64,000 bases of DNA from Roseiarcus sp963813555 (GCA_963813555.1 CAWEZX010000002.1:744001-808000), one strand, 5' to 3'; counted from the stretch's first letter, positions 33,496-42,825 are shown. Program-made: numbers and translations. Notes: generated by a model not told the origin, from the sequence alone.

Positions 33496-34864
33496 TGAAC
33501 GCCGCATAGCTCCACGCGAGGTGTTTGGCCGAAGTCTGAGCGCCGGTCGAGCGATCGAATTGCTCCGAGAGATCGCCGCCCGCCGGAGTGTACGCCTGCA
33601 CGGTTCGCATGAACGTATCGCCGCGTTCGAAAGCAGGCGCCGCGAAGGCCCGACTACCCTGCGCTCCACCCGCGACAGGGAGCCGGCGCCGAAAGCGCGC
33701 ATTCTCAGGTGCCACGGCCATCTCGGCGCCCGAGACGAGCGCAACCGCCAATTTGAAATAGAACTCGGCCGCAGCGAGCGTCGCCAGGTACCAGGGGTTG
33801 CCGCCGTAATAGGTGTCATTTGCGTAGCGTCCCATCGCCGGGCCATGCTCAGGGGGGCGCTCGTGATTGATGGAATATTCAGAGCTGAACAGGTCTTCAA
33901 GCGCGGCCAGTGTGGCCTGGACCTTCGGGTCAAGCACGCTATGCGCGCCCTCCGCGCGTCCGGACTGGAGCACGCCCAGGATGACCGCGATGTCGAGAGC
34001 CTTTTCCGGACCGCCGCCGATCACTCCAATCCTCGAGCGGTAATAGCCGTCGGCCGCGCTCCAATAGGCGTCGACGCTCAGCACAAGCGCATTCGCGCCA
34101 GAACGGTACGCGCGGGCTCGAGCCGCGTCGCCCACTTCCTCCAGCCACTCGGCGCCGCGAGCAAGCGCCTCGGCCTGCGCAAGCTGCGTGTAGTAATGAT
34201 ACCCGGATTCTTCCTCCCAGATGTCGAACGAACGCTCGCTCGCCCGCGACTGGGTGAAGTCCAGATTGCAGATGATGAGCGCCTGCATGGCCGCCTGCAG
34301 CCCTTTGTCCAGGTCGGGCTCGGCGTCCCGCCATCGGGCAAGCGCAAGGACTTCAAGCGCCGGGCCGTCGTTCTGGGCGCGCGCCCAACGGGTGAAGTCA
34401 AGCGTTCCGTCTGGATTGACGCGAGCTTCGGCCAGCACCGCATTGGCAAAGACTGACGCGATCTCGTCGTCGCGCCGCACATATTGCAGAAAGGATGGCT
34501 GAACCCTGTCCCGAAAGCCGCCGTGGCGAACAAGGTCACGCCCGTCCAACTCGCGCAGCGATTGGTTGAAGCCCACAAATTCCCGCAAGCGCTCGACAGC
34601 GATCCGCTTTTCGAGCCCCTCGGCCTCAGCCACGCGTAACGCGTCGATGATGATCGCCGAATCCCGGAACCAGTGAAAGAAATAGTCGGGGTCGGGATCG
34701 TAGGCGGCGGGGACTGGCGACGCCAGCACCGATCCTGCCCGAGGGACGACGCGCTGACCAAAGCCGGGACGTTCCTTGACCAAGTTGGTAGCCGAGATAG
34801 CGCGCAGCATCGCGCTCACGGCGAAGCGCGCCTCTTGGTCTATCCAGCCGTCGAGCGCGCTCAC
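33446..34864 (-). CDS. GH15 glucoamylase-family glycoside hydrolase
   Basis: A 472-residue enzyme of family 15 (glucoamylase/glucodextranase type, inverting, exo-acting). Landmarks are DPDYFFHWFRDSAIIIDAL, SFDIWEEESGYHYYTQLAQAEAL (a Glu of the catalytic pair lies in WEEESG) and GRYANDTYYGGNPWYLATLAAAEFYF. No signal peptide is seen. The start is GTG at 34864, overlapping the stop of the GH144-like gene by four bases, so it is translated in the same operon. Family 15 enzymes act on alpha-glucans such as starch or dextran; its presence beside beta-glucan-type enzymes is unusual and leaves the natural substrate open. Confidence 0.82.
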   Translation of the reverse strand: MSALDGWIDQEARFAVSAMLRAISATNLVKERPGFGQRVVPRAGSVLASPVPAAYDPDPDYFFHWFRDSAIIIDALRVAEAEGLEKRIAVERLREFVGFNQSLRELDGRDLVRHGGFRDRVQPSFLQYVRRDDEIASVFANAVLAEARVNPDGTLDFTRWARAQNDGPALEVLALARWRDAEPDLDKGLQAAMQALIICNLDFTQSRASERSFDIWEEESGYHYYTQLAQAEALARGAEWLEEVGDAARARAYRSGANALVLSVDAYWSAADGYYRSRIGVIGGGPEKALDIAVILGVLQSGRAEGAHSVLDPKVQATLAALEDLFSSEYSINHERPPEHGPAMGRYANDTYYGGNPWYLATLAAAEFYFKLAVALVSGAEMAVAPENARFRRRLPVAGGAQGSRAFAAPAFERGDTFMRTVQAYTPAGGDLSEQFDRSTGAQTSAKHLAWSYAAFITAAASRRQAYRAIRG

Positions 34865-36162
34865 GCCGTTGCTGAAACGAAATGCGGACTGTTGAAGCCC
34901 AGCCTCTTCATGCCCTCGCGGATCTCTGGAATGCCCATGAACAACTTCCAGATGAGGCCGCTGCGGTAGTTCTCGATCATGACGACGATCGGCCCCTGGC
35001 TGATCGCGAGGTAACTATCGGCGCACCAGTCATGTTGCTCGCTGAAGCCGTCGATGAAACCGAACCGGCCCCAAATCTTGTCGCCGAGGTTGTCGTAGAA
35101 GTGCCGCAGCGCGGCCATCGCTTCCGTCGGCGCGTAGGGGAAGCTTGCAAGTGCGCCACTTGGCGTGATGACACTCTTATCGTTGACAGGCGAATGCGCG
35201 TCATAGCCTTTGATCGAGTTGCCGGCGGTGAGACCCCAGCAGTTCGCTCCGTAGCCCTTGTACCCATGCGGATTGCGGACGCAGTAGGCGTAGTTGATGC
35301 GCGTATGAGCGACGTTCTGCTTCCAGTAGTCGGCGTAGGCGTCGCTTAGTCCGCGCGGATCGATGCCGCAGAAGGAATAATGGGTGAAGAAGAGCGGTCC
35401 GCCCCAGTCGGGCCCGAGCGGAAGTTCGACGCCCTCGAAACTGCGCCCGTTGACGAACTGACGGCTTTGAGCCCAGCCTTCGTGATAGGGTTCGGCCGGG
35501 ATCGAATAGCGCGGCGAGGAGGCGGCCAACACGTAAGCGATGAGGCACTCGTTCCAGCCGCGCACGGGATGGTTCAGCGCGAAGCCGTTGGTATGGCTCC
35601 AGTGCCAGGTGAGCGCGATTCGGCCGCCCTGGGTGTACCAGTCCCATTCCGCCTCCCGCCACAGATAGGTGATGCGATCGCGAATGCGCTTCTCCTCCGG
35701 CGTGTCGCGATCGAAATAGGCGCGCGCGCATAGGAGGCCCTGGAACAGGAATGCGGTCTCGACCAGATCGGCGCCGTCATCCTTGCGGCTGAACGGCTTT
35801 GTCGCCCCCGTGTCGCCGTGCATGAAATGGGGGTAGAGGCCATGATAGCAGGTCGCCCTCTCGAGGCAGTCGAGCATCTTCGACAGCCGGGCGTGCGCCT
35901 CAGCTCGCGTCACCCATCCGCGCTCGCAGGCTACGATCAGGGCCATTACGCCAAAGCCCGAGCCGCCCGTGGCGACGACATCATCTGCCGGGTCGGTCAG
36001 CCCTCCGGTGCGATCGCGGGCAAGCCCACTCGCCGGCTGTGCGCCGTCCCAGAAGTATAGGAACGTCTGGCGCTGGACGAGGTCAAGCAAGCCCTCATCG
36101 GAGAGTTTCTCTCGGCGCTTGACTGCCTTGGGGTGCGACTTGGTTTTGGCGGAATGTGGCAT
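34861..36162 (-). CDS. glycoamylase-like enzyme (GH144 endo-beta-1,2-glucanase type)
   Basis: A 433-residue protein with the glycoamylase-like (alpha/alpha)6 domain shared by GH144 endo-beta-1,2-glucanases and by the middle domain of cyclic beta-1,2-glucan synthases. Recognisable stretches are LLDLVQRQTFLYFWDGAQPASGLARDR, GGSGFGVMALIVACERGWVTR, NECLIAYVLAASSP, GPLFFTHYSFCGIDPRGLSD and NCWGLTAGNSIKGYDAHSP. GH144 enzymes characterised so far cut beta-1,2-glucan to sophoro-oligosaccharides and usually carry a signal peptide; none is evident here, the N-terminus being lysine-rich. It lies 11 bp after the ABC gene and overlaps the GH15 start. Many databases call such proteins glucoamylase. Confidence 0.75.
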   Translation of the reverse strand: MPHSAKTKSHPKAVKRREKLSDEGLLDLVQRQTFLYFWDGAQPASGLARDRTGGLTDPADDVVATGGSGFGVMALIVACERGWVTRAEAHARLSKMLDCLERATCYHGLYPHFMHGDTGATKPFSRKDDGADLVETAFLFQGLLCARAYFDRDTPEEKRIRDRITYLWREAEWDWYTQGGRIALTWHWSHTNGFALNHPVRGWNECLIAYVLAASSPRYSIPAEPYHEGWAQSRQFVNGRSFEGVELPLGPDWGGPLFFTHYSFCGIDPRGLSDAYADYWKQNVAHTRINYAYCVRNPHGYKGYGANCWGLTAGNSIKGYDAHSPVNDKSVITPSGALASFPYAPTEAMAALRHFYDNLGDKIWGRFGFIDGFSEQHDWCADSYLAISQGPIVVMIENYRSGLIWKLFMGIPEIREGMKRLGFNSPHFVSATA

Positions 36163-36173
36163 CGACGACCTGT

Positions 36174-38000
36174 CTATTCGGCGGGAAGGGATTCGGCGGC
36201 TTTCTCGGGTTCAGCCATCGGGTGTTCGCGTTCCGGTTCGAACTTCTGGCCACTGGAATCCATAACCAGATGCATTTTGCGGAGATAGAAGCCGGTTTCC
36301 GGCTGGTCATGCCCGATGTTGATTATACCGACTTCTGCCAACTCGTTCGAGAACAGCGTCCTGATGCGCTCGCGCGAAGTCGGGTCGAGAACGTCGAGCG
36401 CATCGTTCACTACGACCCAGCCCGGCCTTTGCAGAGCGACACGGGCAAAGGCGAGGCATTGCTTTTCGTCGTCGGTCAATTCCCGGTCCCATCGATCCAC
36501 CTTGTCGAGGTGCGGCTCGAGATGTTCAAGTCCAACGCCCGCGAGCGCCTTGACAACTGTCGGATGATCATAGGTTTCAGTCGGCTGCGGATAAGCAACG
36601 ATCTCGCGGAGCGAGCCGGGCGGGATATAGGCTCGCACCGGCATGAACATGATCGTGTTGCGCGCCGGGTGCGTGATCTGGCCGCTTCCCCACGGCCACA
36701 GCCCGCCTATGGCGCGAAACAGTAACGCTTTTTCTTCGCCATTTTCGCCAGCGATTAGGACGCGCTCGCTGGCGTTCATGTCCACATGCGGTTCGCTCAG
36801 CATGACGCAGCCTGCCGCTGAGGCGACGTGAAGATCGTCGATCTTTATCGACGGATCGTCCGCCTCGGCGAATTTAATGCGGCTCGCCGCCTGGCCGAGG
36901 TCATCCATGCCGAGAATCGCCTTTCGGAACCGCGCCACACGCAGAAGGGTCGCGCGCCAGTCCGCGAGGTTGGAGAAATTGTCGACAAACCATCGAAGAG
37001 CGGTTTGCACCTGATTGAAGGCGCCGACAATCACCATCAGCTCGCCGAAGCTTATGTTGCTTCGGAAATAGGCCGGGGCCGCGACCAGAATCGGCGCTAT
37101 GATCGTAAACCAACCATAGCCGGCGGTAATCCAGGTCAGCCGCGTCACGGCGCTGACGATCCGCCATGAGATGTCGAGCACGTCGCCGAACACGCCATTC
37201 AGGCGGTCCCTCTCATCGGCTTCGCCGCCATAAAGGGTGATGCCGTCGATGTGTTCGTTTATCCGGACGAGCGCGAAACGAAAATCCGCCTCTTTCGCAT
37301 AGTGGTCTGCATTGAGATTGATCAGCGGACGGCCCACGCGCCAGCTGAGGTATGACGCAGCGCCCGCGTAGACGAGCGCGCACCACACGAGATAGCCGGG
37401 CGGCGCAAAGTCGCGGCCGGCGATCGGCAGAAACTGGCCCTGCGAGAGCCCCCAAAGGACGCCGACGAAGGTGAGCAGAAGTAAGCTCGATTGCAGAAGG
37501 CCGACACCTAAGTCGGTGGAAAGATCGGTCAAATGTTGAGCGTCGGCTTGGAGGCGCTGGTCAGGGTTGGCGCCGAGCGGACCCGAATTCGAAAGCCGGA
37601 ACGCGCGCTTAGGCTTGAGCCACTGGTCCAGGAGATCGTTCACCAGGCCTTGGCGCAAGACGACCTTGGAGCTCTGGTTGAACCACATCTGCGCCACGTT
37701 GAGGACCAGCAATATGCCCGCGATCTCGCCGAAGACCCAAAGCTGGGCGAGGAAGCCAGACATGTCCTTGTTGGTCAGGGCATTGTAGAATGGGCGGTTC
37801 CAGGAATTGAGCCTCATTTGCATGTAGGCTGTGGCGCCGACGACTACGATTAGTCCGCCGGCCAGTGTTAGGAGCTTGTTGCGCTGGCGCGAAACCCAGA
37901 ACGCCGAAGCCATCCAGATGACGTCGGAGAACAGACTTTTGAGCGAGGCGCTATCCGCGTTGTCGGCGCCCTTTGTTGGTTCCTTGGATTGTTCCGCCAT
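36174..38000 (-). CDS. SbmA/YddA-like ABC transporter with a degraded ATPase domain
   Basis: A 608-residue fused membrane-ATPase protein of the ABC_membrane_2 (YddA/SbmA/ABCD-like) group. The membrane part, residues about 30-350, has NKLLTLAGGLIVVVGATAYMQMRLNSWNRPFYNAL, typical of SbmA/BacA relatives that move peptides, B12 or lipids. The ATPase part is recognisable from LFRAIGGLWPWGSGQI and LAFARVALQRPGW, but Walker A reads GENGEEKA (418-425, no Ser/Thr after the Lys), the signature reads LTDDEKQ instead of LSxGE, and Walker B reads VVVNDALDVLD with Asn532 and Asp533 replacing the usual Asp-Glu. ATP hydrolysis is therefore doubtful. It is first in an operon with GH144- and GH15-type enzymes. 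Start 38000 is preferred over the longer frame. Confidence 0.8.
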   Translation of the reverse strand: MAEQSKEPTKGADNADSASLKSLFSDVIWMASAFWVSRQRNKLLTLAGGLIVVVGATAYMQMRLNSWNRPFYNALTNKDMSGFLAQLWVFGEIAGILLVLNVAQMWFNQSSKVVLRQGLVNDLLDQWLKPKRAFRLSNSGPLGANPDQRLQADAQHLTDLSTDLGVGLLQSSLLLLTFVGVLWGLSQGQFLPIAGRDFAPPGYLVWCALVYAGAASYLSWRVGRPLINLNADHYAKEADFRFALVRINEHIDGITLYGGEADERDRLNGVFGDVLDISWRIVSAVTRLTWITAGYGWFTIIAPILVAAPAYFRSNISFGELMVIVGAFNQVQTALRWFVDNFSNLADWRATLLRVARFRKAILGMDDLGQAASRIKFAEADDPSIKIDDLHVASAAGCVMLSEPHVDMNASERVLIAGENGEEKALLFRAIGGLWPWGSGQITHPARNTIMFMPVRAYIPPGSLREIVAYPQPTETYDHPTVVKALAGVGLEHLEPHLDKVDRWDRELTDDEKQCLAFARVALQRPGWVVVNDALDVLDPTSRERIRTLFSNELAEVGIINIGHDQPETGFYLRKMHLVMDSSGQKFEPEREHPMAEPEKAAESLPAE

Positions 38001-38185
38001 CGAATCCGATCCGTTTCCCTTGACGCCTATTCTCGCATGATCCCGCCCCGCCGTCTTGGCGGAGGTTCGAGGGTAAGGGGTTGACTGTTGCATCGGTGGG
38101 GTGGAGGCCGCCTGCGAAGCCTGTTTTCGATCGAGAAGATCGCGAGTCGTAACGATCGGCTCGCGGCTAAGGATAAGGCAAGAGC
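38001..38185. promoter_or_regulatory. shared intergenic region between divergent ABC-GH144-GH15 operon and GH3 gene
   Basis: 185 bp separate two divergent start codons and must hold both promoters. No confident sigma-70 boxes or operator palindrome could be picked out by eye. Confidence 0.4.
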
Positions 38186-40321
38186 ATGGGACGCATCGAC
38201 ACGTTGCTCGCCTCCATGACGCTCGAGGAAAAGATCGGGCAACTTAATATGGTCGCTGCATCCCGCGTGATCACGGGTCCCGGCGAGCTTCGCGACCTGC
38301 AGGAGGGGATTCGATCCGGACGGATCGGAAACCTGCTTAATCTCTGGGGGGCGGAGGAGACGCGCGCCGTCCAGCGTCTCGCGGTGGAGGAATCCCGCCT
38401 TGGCATTCCCCTGCTTATGGGCCTCGATGTCATTCATGGTCACCATACGATCTTCCCCGTTCCGCTGGCGGAAGCGTGCCTGTTCGCCCCTGACCTCTGG
38501 GAGCAAACGGCGCGCGTCGCGGCCGAGGAGGCGGCGGAGGACGGCGTCGCCCTGACTTTTGCGCCCATGCTTGACGTGGCGCGCGACCCCCGTTGGGGAC
38601 GCGTCATCGAGAGCCCTGGGGAGGACCCCTGGGTCGCTTCCCAGATGGCGGCGGCCAAGACGCGGGGCTTTCAGGGACGAGATCTTGCGGCGCGGGATAG
38701 CCTCGTCGCTACGGCCAAGCACCTTTGCGCCTATGGCGCTGTGACGGCGGGCCGCGAATATGCCTCGGCCGATGTATCCGAAAGGACGTTGCACGAGATT
38801 TATCTGCCGCCATTTGCGGCAGCCGTTGCTGCGGGGGTTGCGGCGATCATGCCGGCGTTCATCGACGTCGCCGGCATGGCCATGACCGCCAACGCCAAGC
38901 TGCTACAAGGTTGGCTTAGGGGACTCATCGGCTTCGAGGGCGTCTTGATCAGCGACTACAACGCTGTCGCGGAGCTCCTCAATCATGGCGTCGCGGCAGA
39001 TCTTGTCGAGGCCGCCGCGCTCGCGCTCAATGCGGGCGTCGACATCGACATGACGAGCGGCGCCTATATTCAGTGCCTGCCCGAGGCGCTGCAGCGCGGC
39101 CTCGTCACGATGACTTTGATCGACGCGAGCGTGCGTCGCGTGCTCAAGCTTAAGGAGCGTCTTGGCCTCTTCGACGATCCCCATCGTCGCGGGTCGGTCC
39201 CGCTGCAGGCAGGCCGAGCGGCGGAGCGGCGCGAGTTCTCGCGCGAGGCGGCGCGGCGGGCGATTGTGCTGATGTCCAACCGCACGCAATTCTTGCCGCT
39301 GTCCCCGGAAATGAGACGCCTCGCCGTCATTGGTCCTTTGGCCGCGGCGCTGGGAGAGATGCTGGGGTCCTGGGCTTCGGCAGGCAAGCCTGAGGACGTT
39401 GTGTCCATTCTTGAGGGGCTCAAGGCGGCTCTGCCGCAATGCCAAATCGATCATACCGATGGCGTCGACATAGTTGGAGACAACACGGACGGAATATTGG
39501 CCGCTCTCGATCTCTGCGCCGCCTCCGAGGCCGCAGTGCTGTGCCTCGGCGAGAGCGCGGCGATGAGCGGCGAGGCGGCGAGCCGCGTCGATCTCGGCTT
39601 GCCTGGGCGCCAGCGCGCGCTAGCCGAAGCCGTCCTTGACCTTGGCAAACCCGTTGTCGTGACGCTCTCCTCTGGCCGGCCGCTTACCCTGCCGTGGCTG
39701 TTCGAGCGAGCGGACGCAGTGTTGGCGACATGGTTTCTCGGGCACGAGGCCGGACACGCGGTCGCTGACGTTCTGATCGGGAAATTCAATCCGACCGGAC
39801 GATTGCCGGTGAGCTGGCCGCGCCATGTGGGGCAGGTCCCGATATTCTACAACGAGCTTCCTTCCGGCCGCCCCTATGTGCCTGGAGTGCATTATTCCAG
39901 CACCTATCTCGATATGCCGCCGACGCCGCAATATGCGTTTGGACACGGCTTGTCCTACAGCCGCTTTGCGCTGCTCGATTTTCGCTGCGAGCCGACACGC
40001 GTGAAGCCGGGTGACACGCTCGAGGTGTCTGTAGCGGTCCATAACGAGAGCCCTGTGGATGGGGAGGCGACGCTGTTCCTGTTCGTGCGCGATCCAGTCG
40101 CGAGCGTCGCCCGGCCGCTGCTGGAGCTTAAAGGGGTGCAGAAGGCCGTTCTTGCGGCCGGGCAGCGCAAGGATGTGGTGTGGCGGCTCCCAGTCGAGGA
40201 TCTGTCGTTCGTCGGTCAGAATCTTGATCGCGTGCTGGAGCCGGGCCGGTTTGAGATCCATGTGGGCCAAAGCGCGGATCCAAGCGACTTCCTGAGTTGC
40301 GTGATTGAGCTGGTGAAGTGA
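38186..40321 (+). CDS. GH3 beta-glucosidase (BglX type)
   Basis: A 711-residue family 3 beta-glucosidase that removes terminal glucose from beta-linked oligosaccharides. The barrel domain has LGIPLLMGLDVIHGHHTIFPVPLAEA, TFAPMLDVARDPRWGRVIESPGEDP and ATAKHLCAYGA; the nucleophile is Asp257 in GVLISDYNAV. The second domain follows, and a C-terminal fibronectin-type-III-like domain runs from about VKPGDTLEVSVAVHNESPVDGEATLFLFVRDP. Bacterial BglX is usually periplasmic, but this protein begins MGRIDTLLASMTLEEKIGQLN with no signal peptide and should be cytoplasmic. It fits removal of glucose from products of the GH94/GH144-type enzymes next door. Confidence 0.88.
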   Translation: MGRIDTLLASMTLEEKIGQLNMVAASRVITGPGELRDLQEGIRSGRIGNLLNLWGAEETRAVQRLAVEESRLGIPLLMGLDVIHGHHTIFPVPLAEACLFAPDLWEQTARVAAEEAAEDGVALTFAPMLDVARDPRWGRVIESPGEDPWVASQMAAAKTRGFQGRDLAARDSLVATAKHLCAYGAVTAGREYASADVSERTLHEIYLPPFAAAVAAGVAAIMPAFIDVAGMAMTANAKLLQGWLRGLIGFEGVLISDYNAVAELLNHGVAADLVEAAALALNAGVDIDMTSGAYIQCLPEALQRGLVTMTLIDASVRRVLKLKERLGLFDDPHRRGSVPLQAGRAAERREFSREAARRAIVLMSNRTQFLPLSPEMRRLAVIGPLAAALGEMLGSWASAGKPEDVVSILEGLKAALPQCQIDHTDGVDIVGDNTDGILAALDLCAASEAAVLCLGESAAMSGEAASRVDLGLPGRQRALAEAVLDLGKPVVVTLSSGRPLTLPWLFERADAVLATWFLGHEAGHAVADVLIGKFNPTGRLPVSWPRHVGQVPIFYNELPSGRPYVPGVHYSSTYLDMPPTPQYAFGHGLSYSRFALLDFRCEPTRVKPGDTLEVSVAVHNESPVDGEATLFLFVRDPVASVARPLLELKGVQKAVLAAGQRKDVVWRLPVEDLSFVGQNLDRVLEPGRFEIHVGQSADPSDFLSCVIELVK

Positions 40322-40552
40322 ATGTTGTCCGGCGGACTTGAGAGCTTCTCGGGCCGGAAACCGCTTGACCCAGATCGGCCGAATCCTTAAGCGCTAGACA
40401 ACGGGCCGAACAAGAACTTGCATGATTGTCAATGAGGATTTCTACGATTCCTGGCACAGGCTGATGCGTTTTGTTTCGAATAAACAGGTTCATTGAGAAA
40501 TATTATGCGAGTGCTTCGAGACGGCTCCTTAGTCTGGTAAGCTTAAGATCAT
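40322..40552. promoter_or_regulatory. leader region of the hopanoid operon
   Basis: 231 bp without a gene between the GH3 stop and hpnA. It is markedly AT-richer than the coding DNA around it (for example ATAAACAGGTTCATTGAGAA), which fits a promoter, but no box is certain. It must start the six-gene hpn operon. Confidence 0.4.
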
Positions 40553-41641
40553 ATGGATCGTAAGGATAGACAAAGCGTTGCTCCGGCGGACCTCGGATCG
40601 GCCAGTGACGCGGGCGCGGTTGCTGTGGAGGCCAAGGGCGGCTTCGAAGCGCTTCCTTCGACCGTTCTGGTCACGGGCGCGAGCGGCTTTCTCGGCTCGG
40701 CGATCGCTGCTGCGCTGAGAGCCCGCGGCCACGGCGTTCGGGCGCTGGTGCGTCCATCGAGCCCGCGCACAAATCTCAATGCAGCCGACACTTTGTGCGA
40801 GGGCGATCTGCGCGATCGCGCCTCGCTGGCGGCGGCGCTGAAAGGCGTACGATTCCTCTTTCACGCGGCCGCCGACTACCGGCTGTGGGCGCGAAACCCA
40901 GAAGAGATCCGCCGTAACAATCTCGAGGGAACGCGGCTCATCATGGAGGAGGCGCTCAACGCCGGCGTCGAGCGCATCGTCTACACCAGCAGCGTGGCGA
41001 CTTTGAAGCTCACTGACCGCGCCGCCGCGACTGAGGACAGTCCCCTCGCCGAAGGCGAGGCGATTGGCGCGTACAAGCGCAGCAAGGTCGCAGCCGAACG
41101 TCTCGTCGAGGCCATGGCTCGACGCGACGGGCTGCCGGTGGTCATCGTCAATCCGTCAACGCCAATCGGTCCGCGCGATGTGCGGCCGACGCCGACCGGC
41201 CGCATCATCGTCGAGGCCGCATCAGGACGGATGCCGGGTTTCGTGGACACAGGGCTCAACCTCGCGCATGTCGATGACGTCGCGGCCGGTCATATCGCGG
41301 CGCTCGAGCATGGCCGAATCGGCGAACGCTATATCCTCGGCGGGGAGAATGTCGCCCTCGCCGATATGCTGGTCGACATCGCTCGCCTTGTCGGACGGCG
41401 CCCTCCCAAGCTGAAACTGCCGCGAACCATGCTCTACCCAATCGCCTACGGAGCGGAGGTGTTGGCGACGCTTCGCGGTGTCGAGCCGTTCATCACAATG
41501 GACGGCTTGCGAATGGCGCGCCACCACATGTTCTTTGACAATTCCAAGGCGCGGCGCGAGCTTGGCTACGTCTCTCGGCCTTATCGCGAGGGCCTTGCCG
41601 ATGCGATCGCCTGGTTTCGCGCCAATGGCGCCCTCAAATGA
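40553..41641 (+). CDS. hpnA: hopanoid-associated sugar epimerase HpnA
   Basis: A 362-residue extended SDR protein of the hopanoid-associated epimerase family. NAD-binding TVLVTGASGFLGSAIAAALRARG is followed by FHAAADYRLWARNPEEIRRNN (typical HpnA wording), the catalytic YxxxK in GAYKRSKVAAERLVEA, and NPSTPIGPRDVRPTPTGRI. About 30 residues before the Rossmann fold are extra and could reflect a later start. It is the first gene of the hpnABCDEF operon; its stop overlaps hpnB (ATGA). The true substrate of HpnA is not established; a role in side-chain sugar handling is assumed from gene context in other bacteria. Confidence 0.9.
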   Translation: MDRKDRQSVAPADLGSASDAGAVAVEAKGGFEALPSTVLVTGASGFLGSAIAAALRARGHGVRALVRPSSPRTNLNAADTLCEGDLRDRASLAAALKGVRFLFHAAADYRLWARNPEEIRRNNLEGTRLIMEEALNAGVERIVYTSSVATLKLTDRAAATEDSPLAEGEAIGAYKRSKVAAERLVEAMARRDGLPVVIVNPSTPIGPRDVRPTPTGRIIVEAASGRMPGFVDTGLNLAHVDDVAAGHIAALEHGRIGERYILGGENVALADMLVDIARLVGRRPPKLKLPRTMLYPIAYGAEVLATLRGVEPFITMDGLRMARHHMFFDNSKARRELGYVSRPYREGLADAIAWFRANGALK

Positions 41642-42825
41642 TCGTCGCCGTCTCCCTCCTTCCGCTCGCGATCTGGGCCTATCTTCTGTTCGGCCGAGGA
41701 TGGTTCTGGCTGTGCGGCGAGCGCGACGATTCCGCCGCTGTGGCCGCCGCCGATCGTATGCGGAACGAGCCTGACGCTTGGCCGAGCGTCGTGGCGATCG
41801 TTCCGGCGCGCGACGAGGCCGACATGATTGGCGCCAGCGTCGGCTCACTGCTTAGGCAGGATTATCCAGGGCCGTTTTCGGTGGTCGTGGTTGACGATCA
41901 GAGCACGGATGGCACGGCCGCCGTCGCGTCGGCCGCCGCGAGCGCAGCTCACGCCGTCGACCGGTTCAAAATCGTCACGGGAAATGGGCCTCCGCCCGGC
42001 TGGACAGGCAAACTGTCGGCGATGCGCCAGGGCTTGGCGGAGGTTGAAGCCAGCGCGGCGGCGCCTGAATTCGTCCTGTTCACCGATGCCGACATCGCTT
42101 ATGCGCCACATGTGCTCTCGCGTCTGGTCGTAATCGCCCGCGCGAACAAGAGCGTGCTGACATCGTTGATGGTGAAGCTGCGGTGCGAAAGCGCAGCCGA
42201 GCGCTGGCTGGCGCCGGCTTTCGTGTTCTTCTTTCAGATGCTCTATCCCTTCGCCTGGGTGAACGATCCGCGGCGGGCGACCGCCGCAGCGGCTGGCGGC
42301 TGCATGCTCATACAGCGCGAGGCGCTTCACTCGGCCGGAGGGCTCGAGGCCGTGCGGGGCGCGCTGATCGACGATTGCGCCTTGGGGGCGCTTATGAAAG
42401 GGCAGGGGCCAATCTGGCTTGGCCTGACCGAGAGCGTTGACAGTTTGCGCGCCTATCCGACCTTCGCCGATTTCGGCCGGATGGTGGTGCGCTCGGCCTT
42501 CGCTGAATTGCGCTATTCGCGTCTGCGCCTTGCGGGCGCGATCGGCGGGATGGCGCTTGTCTATCTGGCGCCGCCGCTGTTCGCGATATTCGGGCGCGGC
42601 GGGGCGCAAGTGGCGGGCGCGCTCGCGTGGGCGATGATGGCGCTGGCGCTCGTGCACACGCTCCGGCTCTATGGACGTCCGCGCCTCGGCGGTCTCGCGC
42701 TTCCGGCCATCGCCGCGGCCTATCTCGCCTTCACCTTCGATTCCGCGTACCAATATTGGCTCGGACGCGGCGGCTACTGGAAAGGACGAATCCAAGCGCC
42801 GATGCGGGAGACGGGGCGCGCATGA
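41638..42825 (+). CDS. hpnB: hopene-associated glycosyltransferase HpnB
   Basis: A 395-residue family 2 glycosyltransferase of the hopene-associated HpnB group. It begins with a membrane anchor (MIVAVSLLPLAIWAYLLFGRG), then a GT-A domain with VVAIVPARDEADMIGASVGSLLRQDY, VVDDQSTDGT and LFTDADIAYAP, the Asp-x-Asp-type metal site. C-terminal helices (LVYLAPPLFAIFG and WAMMALALVHTL) return it to the membrane. It overlaps hpnA and hpnC by four bases each. The sugar and acceptor are not proven for this family. Confidence 0.9.
   Translation: MIVAVSLLPLAIWAYLLFGRGWFWLCGERDDSAAVAAADRMRNEPDAWPSVVAIVPARDEADMIGASVGSLLRQDYPGPFSVVVVDDQSTDGTAAVASAAASAAHAVDRFKIVTGNGPPPGWTGKLSAMRQGLAEVEASAAAPEFVLFTDADIAYAPHVLSRLVVIARANKSVLTSLMVKLRCESAAERWLAPAFVFFFQMLYPFAWVNDPRRATAAAAGGCMLIQREALHSAGGLEAVRGALIDDCALGALMKGQGPIWLGLTESVDSLRAYPTFADFGRMVVRSAFAELRYSRLRLAGAIGGMALVYLAPPLFAIFGRGGAQVAGALAWAMMALALVHTLRLYGRPRLGGLALPAIAAAYLAFTFDSAYQYWLGRGGYWKGRIQAPMRETGRA

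Noticed and set aside
36174..38000. Calling the ABC protein a standard B12 or peptide exporter.
   Set aside because: Walker A, signature and Walker B are all degraded, so an ATP-driven transport claim is not supported.
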